DNA of 64,000 nucleotides from Streptomyces sp. WMMC500. Its GTDB lineage: Bacteria; Actinomycetota; Actinomycetes; Streptomycetales; Streptomycetaceae. Below are positions 1 through 8,572 of this stretch, piece by piece. Each line of letters opens with the position of its first letter. The first letter of the stretch is position 1. The notes beneath the pieces are model-generated. The model was not told where the DNA came from, ran no database searches, and saw nothing but the letters and a program-made list of their open reading frames with translations. The stretch covers positions 3,820,001-3,884,000 of the forward strand of contig NZ_CP114905.1 of the NCBI RefSeq assembly GCF_027497195.1, read 5' to 3'. The translations under genes were made by a program, and so were the position numbers.

Positions 1-135
1 TACAAAACCAAACAGATTTTGCGGCACCACAGAACGAGTCTGCCTCGCTACTGCTGTGTCACTACATCAAACACTTGGCATCGACTACTTGGCACACTGT
101 TGAGTTCTCAAAGAACGGACACTTCCATCAAAACC
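1..135 (-). other. 5' leader of an rRNA operon (precursor 16S leader)
   Basis: On the minus strand this stretch carries the TTTGAGAACTCAACA box (complement of about 97-113) followed by AT-richer sequence. That box is typical of the leader between the promoters and the 16S gene in actinobacterial rrn operons. Transcription runs leftward, so the 16S rRNA gene should start just beyond position 1. No mature rRNA is visible. The assignment rests on the remembered leader box and on the rrn-like promoter upstream (356-384). Confidence 0.7.
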
Positions 136-355
136 CTCACCGGGCTTCTCCGGGCGTTTCCCTTCGGTGTTCCATAACCGTAGCGGATTGTCCCGGCGGC
201 GCAAAATCCAACCGCCCGCCGAAAAGAACCGGGCACACCGATTCCACCCCGACGAAAGGGAGACGATCACACAACGAGTAGATGGCACGAGTCGCCCCTC
301 AGGGACGGCCACCGTCGCACTCCAGAACCTCATCGGTCCCGTGGCAACCCGACGA

Positions 356-384
356 ACCTTACGGAGCGGCCTGTCCCGTGTCAA
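356..384 (-). promoter_or_regulatory. rrn-type sigma-HrdB promoter
   Basis: Reading the minus strand, TTGACA (384-379) is followed by a 17-base spacer and TAAGGT (361-356), an almost perfect vegetative promoter pointing toward the rRNA leader. A second, weaker -10 (TACGGT, 182-177) with TTTTGC 18 bases upstream could be another of the several promoters usual for Streptomyces rrn operons. The promoter lies just past the stop of the marR-type gene, which is read in the same direction, so some read-through into rrn is possible. Confidence 0.65.
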
Positions 385-397
385 GCGAGATCAAGGG

Positions 398-976
398 CTA
401 GTCCAGATCGGACAGTCGGCCGCTCGCGTCGGGCTGGGCGTCCTCGACGCGGCGGAGGAGGCGGGTCAGCAGTTCGCCGAGCAGGGTGCGCTCTGTCGGG
501 GTGAGGTCCTGGAGCAGGTCCGCCTCCCAGTCCGTGCCCATGCGCATGGCCGCGAACCACTTGTCCCGGCCGAGTTCGGTGATGCCGACGATGACGCGGA
601 CGCGGTTGGCCTCGTCGCGTTCCCGTGTGACAAGCCCCTCGGCGACCATGCGGTCGATGCGGTGGGTCATCGCGGCGGGAGTGAGGCCGAGGCGCTTGGC
701 GAGTTCGCCGGGGCCGAGCTGGTAGGGGGCGCCGGCGAGGACGAGGGCCTTGAGCACCTCCCACTCGGCGCTGTTGATGCCGATGTCGGAGAGGTGGCGG
801 CCGTACGCGACGGTCATGCGGCGGTTCAGGCGGCTGAGGGCCGAGACGATCTGCTCGACCTGGGGGTCGAGGTCGTGGAACTCCCGCTGGTACAGGGCGA
901 TCTGCTCGTCGAGCGAGCGCAGCTCCTGGGTGGGCGTCCGTTCGGCATCGGTGGCCGGGGCGTCGCTGTCGGACAT
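398..976 (-). CDS. MarR-family transcriptional regulator
   Basis: A 192-residue winged-helix regulator. The central part has the MarR layout: a helix up to the NSAEWEVLKAL segment, then the recognition helix in LGLTPAAMTHRIDRM and a wing in RDEANRVRVIVGIT, followed by a C-terminal dimerisation helix. The start at 976 is preceded by GAGAGGTGG about 12 bases upstream; an in-frame start at 1051 lacks this support and would run into the intergenic region. It is divergent from an MFS exporter, the usual arrangement in which a MarR protein represses the pump and itself until a drug-like ligand binds. From memory the pair resembles S. coelicolor SCO4122/SCO4121. Ligand unknown. Confidence 0.88.
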   Translation of the reverse strand: MSDSDAPATDAERTPTQELRSLDEQIALYQREFHDLDPQVEQIVSALSRLNRRMTVAYGRHLSDIGINSAEWEVLKALVLAGAPYQLGPGELAKRLGLTPAAMTHRIDRMVAEGLVTRERDEANRVRVIVGITELGRDKWFAAMRMGTDWEADLLQDLTPTERTLLGELLTRLLRRVEDAQPDASGRLSDLD

Positions 977-1026
977 GGCGCGCAGTATTCCACCTCTCTC
1001 GTTCGCGTCGAGCTTCTCAGTCGTGT

Positions 1027-1061
1027 AGTCTTTAGGTCTGAACTTTAGCATCGAAGTCTTT
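1027..1061. promoter_or_regulatory. Candidate MarR operator region
   Basis: The 136-base gap between the divergent marR and MFS genes holds an exact direct repeat AGTCTTT (1027-1033 and 1055-1061, 28 bases apart). It also has a loose inverted pairing between GGTCTGAACTTT and AAGTCTTTGACC. The location fits a shared operator. The sequence does not show which arm MarR would bind. Confidence 0.35.
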
Positions 1062-1112
1062 GACCTGGTAGCTCACCGGCGCCGGGTCACACGTGTGTGG
1101 GGGTGGTGAGGA

Positions 1113-2423
1113 GTGACACGCGAGACCGGCACCGCCGCTCTGCGGCGCATCCAGGTGGGGAACGCGCTGAGTGCCTTCGGCAGCGGCTTCACGGTGCCGT
1201 ACACGTTCTTGTACGTGGCGCGGGTGCGCGATCTGGGTTCGACCACGGCGGGCGTCGCGCTCGCCGGGTTCGCCATGGCCGCGCTGCTCGTGCTGCCCTT
1301 CACCGGGCGGTTCATCGACCGGCGCGGGCCGCTGCCCGTGGCGCTCGCCGGCACGGTCGCCGCCGCGGCCGGGGCGCTGTCGCTGGGGCTGGCCTCGACG
1401 GCGCCGATGGTGCTCGCGTCGACGCTGCTCATGGGCGCGGGGATGGCGGTCATCCAGCCCGCGCTGGCGACGATGATCGTGTGGTGTTCGACGGCGGCGA
1501 CGCGGTCGCGGGCGTTCGCGACGCAGTTCTTCCTGAACAACCTCGGGCTCGGCGTCGGCGGCCTCCTCGGCGGGCTGCTCGTGGACGAGGAGCACCCGGG
1601 TTCGTTCGTGCGGCTCTTCGCCATCGAGTCGGTGATGTTCCTGGTGCTCGGCGCCGTGGTCGCCACGGTGCGGCTGCCGCGCGGGGTGCGGGCGGCGGGT
1701 GCCGTACCGGCGGGCGAGGGGGCCCGGGGGCGCTGGCGGGTGCTGCTCGCGGACCGGGCGATGGTGTGGCTGTGTGTGCTGGGCTTCGTGATGTTCTTCG
1801 CCTGCTACGGGCAGTTCGAGTCGGGGCTCTCGGCGTTCGCGGTCGAGGTGTCGGGGATATCCCCGTCCACGCTCGGGGTGGCGCTGGCCGCGAACACCGC
1901 GGTGATCGTCGTGGCGCAGTTCGCCGTGCTGCGGCTCGTGGAGCGGCGGCGGCGCAGCAGGGTCATCGCCGCGGTCGGGCTCATATGGACGCTCGCCTGG
2001 CTGGTGGCCGGGGCCTCGGGGTGGGTCGCCGGCGGGCAGGCGATGGCGACGGCGGCGATTATCTCGACGTACGCGCTCTTCGGGCTCGGTGAGGCCATGC
2101 TGTCGCCGACCGTGGCGCCGCTGGTGGCCGATCTGGCGCCGAGTGCGCACATCGGGCAGTACAACTCGGTGTTCGCGCTGGTCAAGCAGTTGGCGCTGGC
2201 GATCGGTCCGGCGGTCGGCGGGCTGCTCGCCGGGGCCGGGGCGTACGGGGCGTACCTCTCGATGCTCGTCGTGTGCTCGCTCGGCATCACCGTGATGGGG
2301 CTGCGGCTGGGCCGGCGGCTGACGCCCGTGCAGGACTGCCCGCGGCTCGCCGGCAGCGTGCAGGTGGCGTCCCACAAGCCGGCGGCGGCCGGGGCCGAGA
2401 CGGCACCCGTGCGGGCGGCCTGA
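1113..2423 (+). CDS. MFS transporter, probable drug exporter
   Basis: A 436-residue membrane protein with about 12 hydrophobic segments and the major facilitator fold. The loop after segment 2 reads GRFIDRRGPLPV, a version of the MFS signature GxxxDRxGRR. Segments 1-6 and 7-12 are separated by a charged stretch around residues 190-210. Translation starts at GTG, with GGTGAGGAG immediately upstream. The divergent MarR gene next to it suggests induction by a toxic substrate and a role in proton-driven efflux. Substrate cannot be told from sequence. The pairing matches the SCO4121/SCO4122 multidrug efflux locus as I remember it. Confidence 0.85.
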   Translation: MTRETGTAALRRIQVGNALSAFGSGFTVPYTFLYVARVRDLGSTTAGVALAGFAMAALLVLPFTGRFIDRRGPLPVALAGTVAAAAGALSLGLASTAPMVLASTLLMGAGMAVIQPALATMIVWCSTAATRSRAFATQFFLNNLGLGVGGLLGGLLVDEEHPGSFVRLFAIESVMFLVLGAVVATVRLPRGVRAAGAVPAGEGARGRWRVLLADRAMVWLCVLGFVMFFACYGQFESGLSAFAVEVSGISPSTLGVALAANTAVIVVAQFAVLRLVERRRRSRVIAAVGLIWTLAWLVAGASGWVAGGQAMATAAIISTYALFGLGEAMLSPTVAPLVADLAPSAHIGQYNSVFALVKQLALAIGPAVGGLLAGAGAYGAYLSMLVVCSLGITVMGLRLGRRLTPVQDCPRLAGSVQVASHKPAAAGAETAPVRAA

Positions 2424-2434
2424 CACGGACACCC

Positions 2435-2477
2435 GCGCGGGCACGCCTCTGGGCCGCCCGCGCGGGCGTGCCCGTGC
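2435..2477. terminator. Bidirectional hairpin between convergent genes
   Basis: A 13-base-pair stem, 2435-2447 pairing with 2465-2477 and containing one G-U pair, encloses a 17-base loop. It sits in the 78-base gap between the ends of the MFS gene and the SpoIIE-type phosphatase gene. There is no U tract, which is usual for Streptomyces terminators. Confidence 0.6.
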
Positions 2478-2501
2478 GGACGGCCCCGGCGCGTCGGGCC
2501 C

Positions 2502-4298
2502 TCAGGTGCCGTGCTCGCCCGGCAGGGCGAACTCGCACCACACCGCCTTGCCGCCGCCCAGCGTGCGGCGTGAGCCCCAGCTTGAGGCGATCGTGGCGAC
2601 GATGGAGATGCCGCGGCCGTTCTCGTCGCCCGGCTCCGCCCGGCGGCGGCGGGGCAGGCGGTCGTCGCCGTCGGTGACCTCGACGATCAGCCGCCGGTCC
2701 GTACGCCGCAGGCGCAGCCGCATGGGCGGGGAGCCGTGCTGCAGCGAGTTGGCGACCAGCTCACTGGCCGCCAGCACGCCCAGCTCGCGCAGCTCCGCCG
2801 GGAAGCGCCAGCTCGCCAGGACGCCGTCGGCGAAGGCGCGGGCGCGCGGGGCCGCCTCGACGCCGCCGAGGAGGTCCAGCGCCGCGCTGCGGAACAGCTC
2901 GGCTTCGCCGTTGTCGCGCAGCGGGTGCTCCAGCACCAGCACCGCCACGTCGTCGTCGTGCTCCGCGGTGACGCCGAGGGAGCGGATGAGGCGGTCGCAG
3001 ACGACGCCTGGTGCGCCGGCGGCGCCGGCGAAGGCGCTCACGAGTGCGTTCACGCCCTCCTCGATGTCCTGCCCGCGGCGTTCGATGAGGCCGTCGGTGT
3101 AGAGGACGGCGGTCGAGCCGGGCGGGAAGGGCAGTTCGGCGGAGCTGTGCACCCAGCCGCCGGTGCCGAGCGGCGGCCCTGTGGGCTCGTCGACGCGGCG
3201 TACCGTGCCGTCCGCGTCGCGGATGAGGATCGGCACGTGGCCGGCGGAGGCGTGCACCAGCCGGCCCTCGTGCGGGTCGTGGACGGCGTACGCGCACGTG
3301 GCGATCTGGTTGGGGTCGATCTCCGCGGCGAGGCCGTCGAGGAGCTGGAGCACCTCGTGCGGCGGCAGGTCCAGGCGCGCGTACGCGCGCACCGCGGTGC
3401 GCAACTGGCCCATGACGGCGGCGGCGCGGACGCCGCGGCCCATGACGTCGCCGATGACCATCGCCGTACGGCCCGCGCCGAGGGTGATGACGTCGTACCA
3501 GTCGCCGCCGACGGCGGCGTCCGTGCCGCCGGGCTGGTACTTGGCCGCGACCCGCAGGTCGTCCGGCTGCTCCAGCTCCTCCGGCAGCAGGCTGCGCTGC
3601 AGCGCCACCGCGGCCTCGCGCTGCATGCGCTCGCCGGCGCGCAGCCGCTCCGCGGCCTCCACCTGGTCGGTGACGTCGGCGGCGGAGACGAGCACGCCGC
3701 CGCTCTCGCCGACGTCGATGGGGCTGCAGGTGAACGTGTACGAGCGGGCGTCGGGGGCGCGGCGGGCCTTGACGGTGCGCGAGGTACCGCTGCGCAGCAC
3801 CTGGTCCATCAGCGGCAGCAGCCCCAGCTCGGTGAGCTCGGGCAGCGCGTCGCGGGCCGGCCGGCCCGGGGCGCGGGCGCCGAAGACGGCGGCGTAGGCG
3901 TCGTTGACGTACGCGATGCGGTGATCGGGGCCGTGGACGACCGCGACGGGTGCCGGCAGCCGGCCGAGGGTGGCGCTGACGGGCAGCTCGATGCCGGGTT
4001 CGGCGTCGCGCGCGGTGCCGGGTTCGGTGCCGGGGTCGGGGTCCGTGGTGCCGCCGCCGCTCGCCGTGCCGCCGGGGTCGGCGTCCGGCTCGATGCCGGG
4101 GGGCGGTTCCGCCGCGGCGCGGCGGCCCTGCCGCCCGGCGCGGGCGGAGGGGACCGCACCGCGGAAGCCCCGCGCGGCGGCGGTGCGGCGCGGGGATCCG
4201 GGGAGCCGGGGGCTCCAGCGCGTGAAGTTCAAGCGTGCCAGTCCCAGGTCCACTCGTCGGTCGTTCTTCTCGCTCCGTGCCGTTTCGTGCCTGTCCAT
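2502..4298 (-). CDS. PAS - SpoIIE (PP2C) phosphatase - RsbW-like ATPase regulator
   Basis: A roughly 598-residue multidomain signalling protein. After a low-complexity N-terminus comes a PAS domain (around residues 100-210: LGRLPAPVAVVHGPDHRIAYVND). A SpoIIE-type PP2C phosphatase domain follows (about 230-450, with GGDWYDVI, IGDVMGRG and TDGLIE supplying metal-binding acidic residues). A C-terminal GHKL ATPase of the anti-sigma type ends the protein (SELVANSLQHG as N box, ENGRGISIV as G box). Such proteins act in partner switching, dephosphorylating an anti-sigma antagonist and possibly phosphorylating it as well. The start at 4298 has GGCGGGG 8-9 bases upstream; a GTG at 4304 is an alternative. 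It follows the NADH-dehydrogenase relic by 16 bases and is probably cotranscribed with it. Confidence 0.85.
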   Translation of the reverse strand: MDRHETARSEKNDRRVDLGLARLNFTRWSPRLPGSPRRTAAARGFRGAVPSARAGRQGRRAAAEPPPGIEPDADPGGTASGGGTTDPDPGTEPGTARDAEPGIELPVSATLGRLPAPVAVVHGPDHRIAYVNDAYAAVFGARAPGRPARDALPELTELGLLPLMDQVLRSGTSRTVKARRAPDARSYTFTCSPIDVGESGGVLVSAADVTDQVEAAERLRAGERMQREAAVALQRSLLPEELEQPDDLRVAAKYQPGGTDAAVGGDWYDVITLGAGRTAMVIGDVMGRGVRAAAVMGQLRTAVRAYARLDLPPHEVLQLLDGLAAEIDPNQIATCAYAVHDPHEGRLVHASAGHVPILIRDADGTVRRVDEPTGPPLGTGGWVHSSAELPFPPGSTAVLYTDGLIERRGQDIEEGVNALVSAFAGAAGAPGVVCDRLIRSLGVTAEHDDDVAVLVLEHPLRDNGEAELFRSAALDLLGGVEAAPRARAFADGVLASWRFPAELRELGVLAASELVANSLQHGSPPMRLRLRRTDRRLIVEVTDGDDRLPRRRRAEPGDENGRGISIVATIASSWGSRRTLGGGKAVWCEFALPGEHGT

Positions 4299-4314
4299 GG
4301 TCACATGCCCCGCC

Positions 4315-5211
4315 TCAGTCGCCGTCAGGGCCGCGACCCGACCGGGTGGCGAGTTCGAATTCCGCCCGGGGGTGTTCCAGCGAGCCGAGGGCGACGACCT
4401 CCCGCTTGAACAGACCGGCGCCGGTCCACTCGGCGAGCACATGCGCCTTGCGGCCCACGGTGGGGAGCTTGCCCAGGTGGTACGCACGGTGCATGAGCCA
4501 GGCAGGGTAGCCCTTCAGCCGGTGGCCGTACACAGAGGCGATGCCCTTGTGGAGGCCCGGGGAGGCGACGGAGCCGGCGTAGCGGTGCCGGTAGGCGCGC
4601 AGGGGGGCGCCGCGCAGGGCGGCGGCCGGGTTGCCGGCGAGGACGCGGGCCTGGCGTACGTCGACGCCGCGTTCGCGCAGCCGCCGTACGGCGTACCCGC
4701 CGAGCCGCGCGCCGACCTCGGGCAGGATGCGGTCGCCGGCCTCGACGAGGATCCGGCGCATGTCCTCCGGGCGTACGCCGGTGTCATAGCGAGTGGCATA
4801 TCGCGCCATGTCTTCGAGCTCGGCGAGTGCTTCCACGCGGGCGTAGCCGCCCCCCACGAAAACGAACGTCAGCGCGGCCTCGCGGACGGCGGCGTCGCGG
4901 GTGGAGGAGGCGATGTCCGGTTGTGCGAGCACGTGGTTGCGCAGGCCGATGGCCTCCTCGATCGAGGTGAAGCCGATGCCGTGCTCGGCGAGCCCGGGCA
5001 CCGGCGGCACCACGACGTGGCGCGGCTGGACGGAGCCGGCGGCGGACTCGGCGAGGAAGGGCTGGTAGGTCATGTACGGGTCGGGGGCGACCTCGGTGAC
5101 CTGCACCGCGTCTCTTCTGAGCTGCTTGCCGAGGTGCTTCTGCAGCCGCATCGCCACGGCCGTCCCGACGTTGCCGCCACCGACCACGAGCACGCGCGTC
5201 GGATGCGTCAT
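4315..5211 (-). CDS. Internally deleted type II NADH dehydrogenase-like protein
   Basis: A 298-residue open frame whose pieces match type II NADH dehydrogenases (usually about 430-460 residues) in order. The N-terminal FAD loop is VLVVGGGNVG, then YMTYQPFLAESAAGS and PRHVVVP. The sequence then jumps to PGLAEHGIGF, losing about 55 family residues, and continues through the NADH loop FVFVGGGYA and ILVEAGDRILPEVG. It jumps again from RGVDV to RQARVLAGN, losing about 100 residues that include the second FAD-contact region (TAGVKP and WAAGD). The C-terminal KREVVALGSLEHPRAEFELA is intact. The NADH loop also has Arg where the family has Gly (GGGYAR). The start at 5211 has a strong GGGAGG. It is probably not a working dehydrogenase, yet the frame is open. 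Confidence 0.8.
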   Translation of the reverse strand: MTHPTRVLVVGGGNVGTAVAMRLQKHLGKQLRRDAVQVTEVAPDPYMTYQPFLAESAAGSVQPRHVVVPPVPGLAEHGIGFTSIEEAIGLRNHVLAQPDIASSTRDAAVREAALTFVFVGGGYARVEALAELEDMARYATRYDTGVRPEDMRRILVEAGDRILPEVGARLGGYAVRRLRERGVDVRQARVLAGNPAAALRGAPLRAYRHRYAGSVASPGLHKGIASVYGHRLKGYPAWLMHRAYHLGKLPTVGRKAHVLAEWTGAGLFKREVVALGSLEHPRAEFELATRSGRGPDGD

Positions 5212-5532
5212 GGGCAACCTCCCGCCTGGGGTCCCGCCTGGGGCCCGGCCTCGCCGCGCGCCGCCGGGGGCGGTGCGGGCCCGTTCCGACGCCGCCGACG
5301 GCGACCTCGGAACACCCATGACGCACCGCGTTCGGACTTTTGTCCACAGGCGGGGGAAGGATTTCCGGCGCCCGAGGTGTCCGACCCGCGGCCGATCCTT
5401 ATCCACAGCCCCTTCTCTCTTGACTTCTGCTGAACTATGTTCGTACGAGCCGGAGTGGCCCGACCAGATGCACTCCGGTATGCAGGGTGGGGAGTCTCCG
5501 GGGGGAGACTGTCATAACCGGGGGAAACAGAG

Positions 5533-6288
5533 ATGCAGGTTCAGAGCAGTCGTCTGTCAGCAAATACGACGGGATCGGACACTTCGGGCGAACTGACGAA
5601 TGGCCGATCGGCGCTGCGGGTCGACGCGCAGCGCAATCTGGAGCACGTCCTGCGCGCCGCGCGCGAGGTCTTCGGGGAGCTGGGTTACGGCGCCCCGATG
5701 GAGGACGTCGCCCGCCGCGCCAGGGTCGGCGTGGGCACGGTGTACCGCCGATTCCCGAGCAAGGAAGTGCTGGTCAAGCGCATCGCCGAGGCGGAGACCG
5801 CGCGGCTGACCGAGCAGGCGCGGGCGGCGCTGCAGCAGGAGGACGAGCCGTGGGCCGCGCTGGCCCGCTTCCTGCGCGCCTCCGTCGACTCCGGCGCCGG
5901 GCGGCTGCTGCCGCCGCAGGTGCTGGGCGTGACGGCGCAGGCGCCGGAGGACGAGCCGCGGGTGCCGCAGCAGCGGCCGTCGCCGGACGGCACGGCGCCG
6001 CAGGTCAGCGGTTCCGCCGCGGCGGTCATGGGCGCGGGCGGGGACGCCGGCGCGCAGGCCGCGAGCGTCGGCGGTACGGACGCGGCGGCGCTGCTCGACG
6101 TGGTCGGGCAGTTGGTCGCGCGCGCCCGGGACGCGGGCTCGCTGCGCGCGGACGTGTCGGTGTCGGACGTCCTGCTGGTGATAGCCACCGCGGCGCCCGC
6201 CCTGCCGGACCCGGAGCAGCAGGCGGTCGCGTCGGCGCGGCTGCTGAACATCCTGCTGGACGGGCTGCGGCCACACGCGGAGGGGTGA
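5533..6288 (+). CDS. TetR-family transcriptional regulator
   Basis: A 251-residue regulator. Residues about 30-85 form a TetR helix-turn-helix (AAREVFGELGYGAPMEDVARRA, then VGVGTVYRRFPSKEVLV, the recognition helix and following helix). A ligand domain with a long Ala/Gly/Pro-rich insert around residues 135-190 follows, which is low complexity and likely disordered. The start at 5533 has GGGGGAAA upstream. It is divergent from the NADH-dehydrogenase relic and is followed by the sigma-factor gene. Two matched palindromes lie in the gap to that gene and are good candidate operators. Ligand unknown. From memory the position corresponds to SCO4118. Confidence 0.85.
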   Translation: MQVQSSRLSANTTGSDTSGELTNGRSALRVDAQRNLEHVLRAAREVFGELGYGAPMEDVARRARVGVGTVYRRFPSKEVLVKRIAEAETARLTEQARAALQQEDEPWAALARFLRASVDSGAGRLLPPQVLGVTAQAPEDEPRVPQQRPSPDGTAPQVSGSAAAVMGAGGDAGAQAASVGGTDAAALLDVVGQLVARARDAGSLRADVSVSDVLLVIATAAPALPDPEQQAVASARLLNILLDGLRPHAEG

Positions 6289-6365
6289 GCCGGCCGGCCG
6301 CCTGACGGGTGCGCCGGGGGTGTGCCCCGGTGTGCCCTCACGGCGCCCCGGCGGGGGTTCCCCTT

Positions 6366-6413
6366 GACGAGTGGCCTCGTCGGCGGTTGCTCGCGTTGAC
6401 GAGGTCCCTCGTC
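6366..6413. promoter_or_regulatory. Pair of 16-bp palindromes, candidate operators
   Basis: Two copies of GACGAG-N4-CTCGTC occur at 6366-6381 (spacer TGGC) and 6398-6413 (spacer GTCC). Each is preceded by TT, and their centres are 32 bases apart, three helical turns. They lie between the TetR gene and the sigma-factor gene. TetR-type dimers bind palindromes of this size, so the upstream TetR protein is the obvious candidate. GGAAC-N17-CGTA (6429-6454), just downstream, resembles an ECF promoter and could allow autoregulation; that part is weak. Confidence 0.55.
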
Positions 6414-6631
6414 CGAGTGACTCTCTCCGGAACTCGGCACCCCTGTCCGGCGTACCGGCCCCTTCGTCAAGCGGTGCGGACGCGTACCCCGAAAGCATGA
6501 CCGTCAGTGCGTCGCGGCCGGGAAAACCCCCCAACGGGTGGTTGGCCGTGCAACGCGGACGGCGGACACGGTCCGTTGTGGCACGCTCACCCGAATGACG
6601 GGCGGGACGAGCCTCTACGGGAGCTTGCGGC

Positions 6632-8524
6632 ATGGCAGTTGACGATCGGGACGATCGCGGGCGTGCCATGGACGGCGGGGCCGACGGCGGCTCGCCCGGC
6701 GGCGCCGACGACGCCCTGGCGGCCATTCCGAAGCAGCGCGAGCGGCGGGACGAAGGGGTCACCGGCGCCCTGCCCGCCGACACCGAGCTGGTCGCCCGGA
6801 TGCGTACGGGCGACGACAGCGCGTACGAGGAGCTGTACCAGCGGCACGCCCCGGCGGTCCGCCGGTACGCCCGCACCTGCTGCCGCGACTCGCACACCGC
6901 CGACGACCTCACCGCCGAGGTGTTCGCCCGCACGCTGCAGGCGGTCCGCGGCGGCGCCGGGCCGGAGACCGCGGTACGCGCGTATCTGCTGACCACCGTC
7001 CGGCGGGTCGCCGCCGCCTGGACGAAGACCGCCAAGCGCGAGCAACTCGTCGACGACTTCGCCGACTTCGCGACCCGGGCCGCCCGCCCGGCCTCCGACC
7101 ACGACACCCTCGACCTCGGCGCCGACGTGCGGGCCATGCACGAGGCCGAGCAGTCGATGGCGGTGCAGGCGTTCCGCAGCCTGCCCGAGCGCTGGCAGAC
7201 GGTGCTGTGGCACACGACGGTGGAGGACGAGTCGCCGAGTCAGGTCGCGCCGCTGCTCGGGCTCACCGCCAACGCCACCGCCGTGCTCGCGCACCGCGCC
7301 CGCGAGGGGCTCAAGCAGGCGTACCTCCAGGCGCACGTCTCCACGGCGCTCACCGCCGGCGGCGACTGCGCCCGCTACGCGGACCGGCTCGGCGCGTACG
7401 CCCGCGGCGGGCTGCGGATGCGCGCGGAACGGGGGTTGCGCAAGCACCTGGACGACTGCGCGCGGTGCCGCACGGCGGCGCTGGAGGTCGCGGACGTCAA
7501 CTCCCGGCTCAGCACGCTGCTTCCGGTGGCGGTGGTCGGCTGGTTCGCGTCGGCCGCGGCGGCGAAGGCCGCCGGGTTCGCGGGCGTCGGCGCGGGTGCC
7601 GGGGCCGCGGGCGCCACCGGCGCGGGGGCCGCGGCGGCGGGCGGCGTCGGGACCGGGGCAGGCTCGGGCGCGGGCGCGGCGGGCGGCGGTGCCGGTGCGG
7701 CGGCGGGCGAGGGGGCCGGTGCGCCGGTCAAGGTCGCGGCGGCGGCGGGCATCGTCGTCGCGGCGGCGGCAGCGGCGCTGGCGCTCGTGCTGTCCGGAGG
7801 CGACGGCGAGAAGGAACCGGTCGCCAACCCGCCCGCCGCCTCGGCACCGGCCGCGCCCCCGGCGCCCCCGCCCGACCGGAAGCCGGAGCCCGCTCCCCCG
7901 CCACCCGCCGCGGAGCCGGCGGAGCCCACGCCGACACCGACCCCCAGCCCGGCCCCGGAGACCCCCTCCCCCAGCCCCACTCCGACACCCACGCCGACGC
8001 CCGCGCCGACACCGCCCCCCACGCCGACGCCCAGCCCCACCCCACCGCCGCGTACGCCGCCCCCGGCGCCCTCGCCGCCGCGCCCCGCCGAGCCGTACCG
8101 CGTCGCCGGCCTCGACGCCGACGTCGTCGGCGACGGCACGGAACCGGAGATCGTCGCGAGCCGCAGCGGCTGGTGGTGGCAGCGCGAGGAGTTGGGCGTC
8201 GGCGGCCGGACGTACGCCCACGGCGTGACGGTCTTCGCGAAGTCGTCGATGGTCATCGAGCTGAACCGCGCCTGCACGCGCTACCGGGCGGCGGCCGGCA
8301 TCGACGACTCGATGCACCGCCTGGGCGCGGCCAGGTTCAGCGTCTACGGCGACGGCACCCGGCTGTGGCGCTCGGAGTGGGTCCGCGCGGGCGAAAGGGC
8401 GGCCGTCGTCGACGTGGGCCTGCCCACCGGCACCGAGACGGTCCGCCTGGAAGCGGAACCGCACCACCCGATCCACACCGCGCTGCTGGCGAACTGGGCG
8501 GACTCGGTGATCGACTGCCGCTGA
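6632..8524 (+). CDS. ECF-like sigma factor with zinc-finger, membrane segment and NPCBM domain
   Basis: A 630-residue fusion. Residues 50-135 are sigma-70 region 2 (ELVARMRTGDDSAYEELYQRH, DDLTAEVFAR), and 175-235 are region 4 (SLPERWQTVLW, PLLGLTANATAVLAHRAREGL). Next is an H-x3-C-x2-C motif at residues 272-279 as in ZAS anti-sigma factors, then a Gly/Ala stretch and a single membrane segment at about 366-388. A Pro/Thr linker (about 395-490) leads to an external NPCBM-type carbohydrate-associated domain (about 492-630, YRVAGLDADVVG to DSVIDCR). The layout implies a membrane-held sigma factor linked to its own cell-surface sensor. Start 6632 has GGGAG 8 bases upstream. A PrsW-type protease is encoded nearby, but a link is only a guess. 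Confidence 0.85.
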   Translation: MAVDDRDDRGRAMDGGADGGSPGGADDALAAIPKQRERRDEGVTGALPADTELVARMRTGDDSAYEELYQRHAPAVRRYARTCCRDSHTADDLTAEVFARTLQAVRGGAGPETAVRAYLLTTVRRVAAAWTKTAKREQLVDDFADFATRAARPASDHDTLDLGADVRAMHEAEQSMAVQAFRSLPERWQTVLWHTTVEDESPSQVAPLLGLTANATAVLAHRAREGLKQAYLQAHVSTALTAGGDCARYADRLGAYARGGLRMRAERGLRKHLDDCARCRTAALEVADVNSRLSTLLPVAVVGWFASAAAAKAAGFAGVGAGAGAAGATGAGAAAAGGVGTGAGSGAGAAGGGAGAAAGEGAGAPVKVAAAAGIVVAAAAAALALVLSGGDGEKEPVANPPAASAPAAPPAPPPDRKPEPAPPPPAAEPAEPTPTPTPSPAPETPSPSPTPTPTPTPAPTPPPTPTPSPTPPPRTPPPAPSPPRPAEPYRVAGLDADVVGDGTEPEIVASRSGWWWQREELGVGGRTYAHGVTVFAKSSMVIELNRACTRYRAAAGIDDSMHRLGAARFSVYGDGTRLWRSEWVRAGERAAVVDVGLPTGTETVRLEAEPHHPIHTALLANWADSVIDCR

Positions 8525-8534
8525 GCGCACCGTC

Positions 8535-8569
8535 CGGCGCCCGCGTCGCCCCCGTCGGCCCGGGCGCCG
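8535..8569. terminator. Hairpin between convergent genes
   Basis: A perfect 9-base-pair stem, CGGCGCCCG (8535-8543) with CGGGCGCCG (8561-8569), and a 17-base loop. It lies in the 48-base gap between the convergent sigma-factor and NsdA-like genes, so it could end both transcripts. Confidence 0.55.
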
Positions 8570-8572
8570 CGG

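Noticed and set aside
167..1048. A rightward 293-codon frame over the marR gene
   Set aside because: It crosses the rrn promoter region and is the complement of a clear MarR gene; no start signal or motif.
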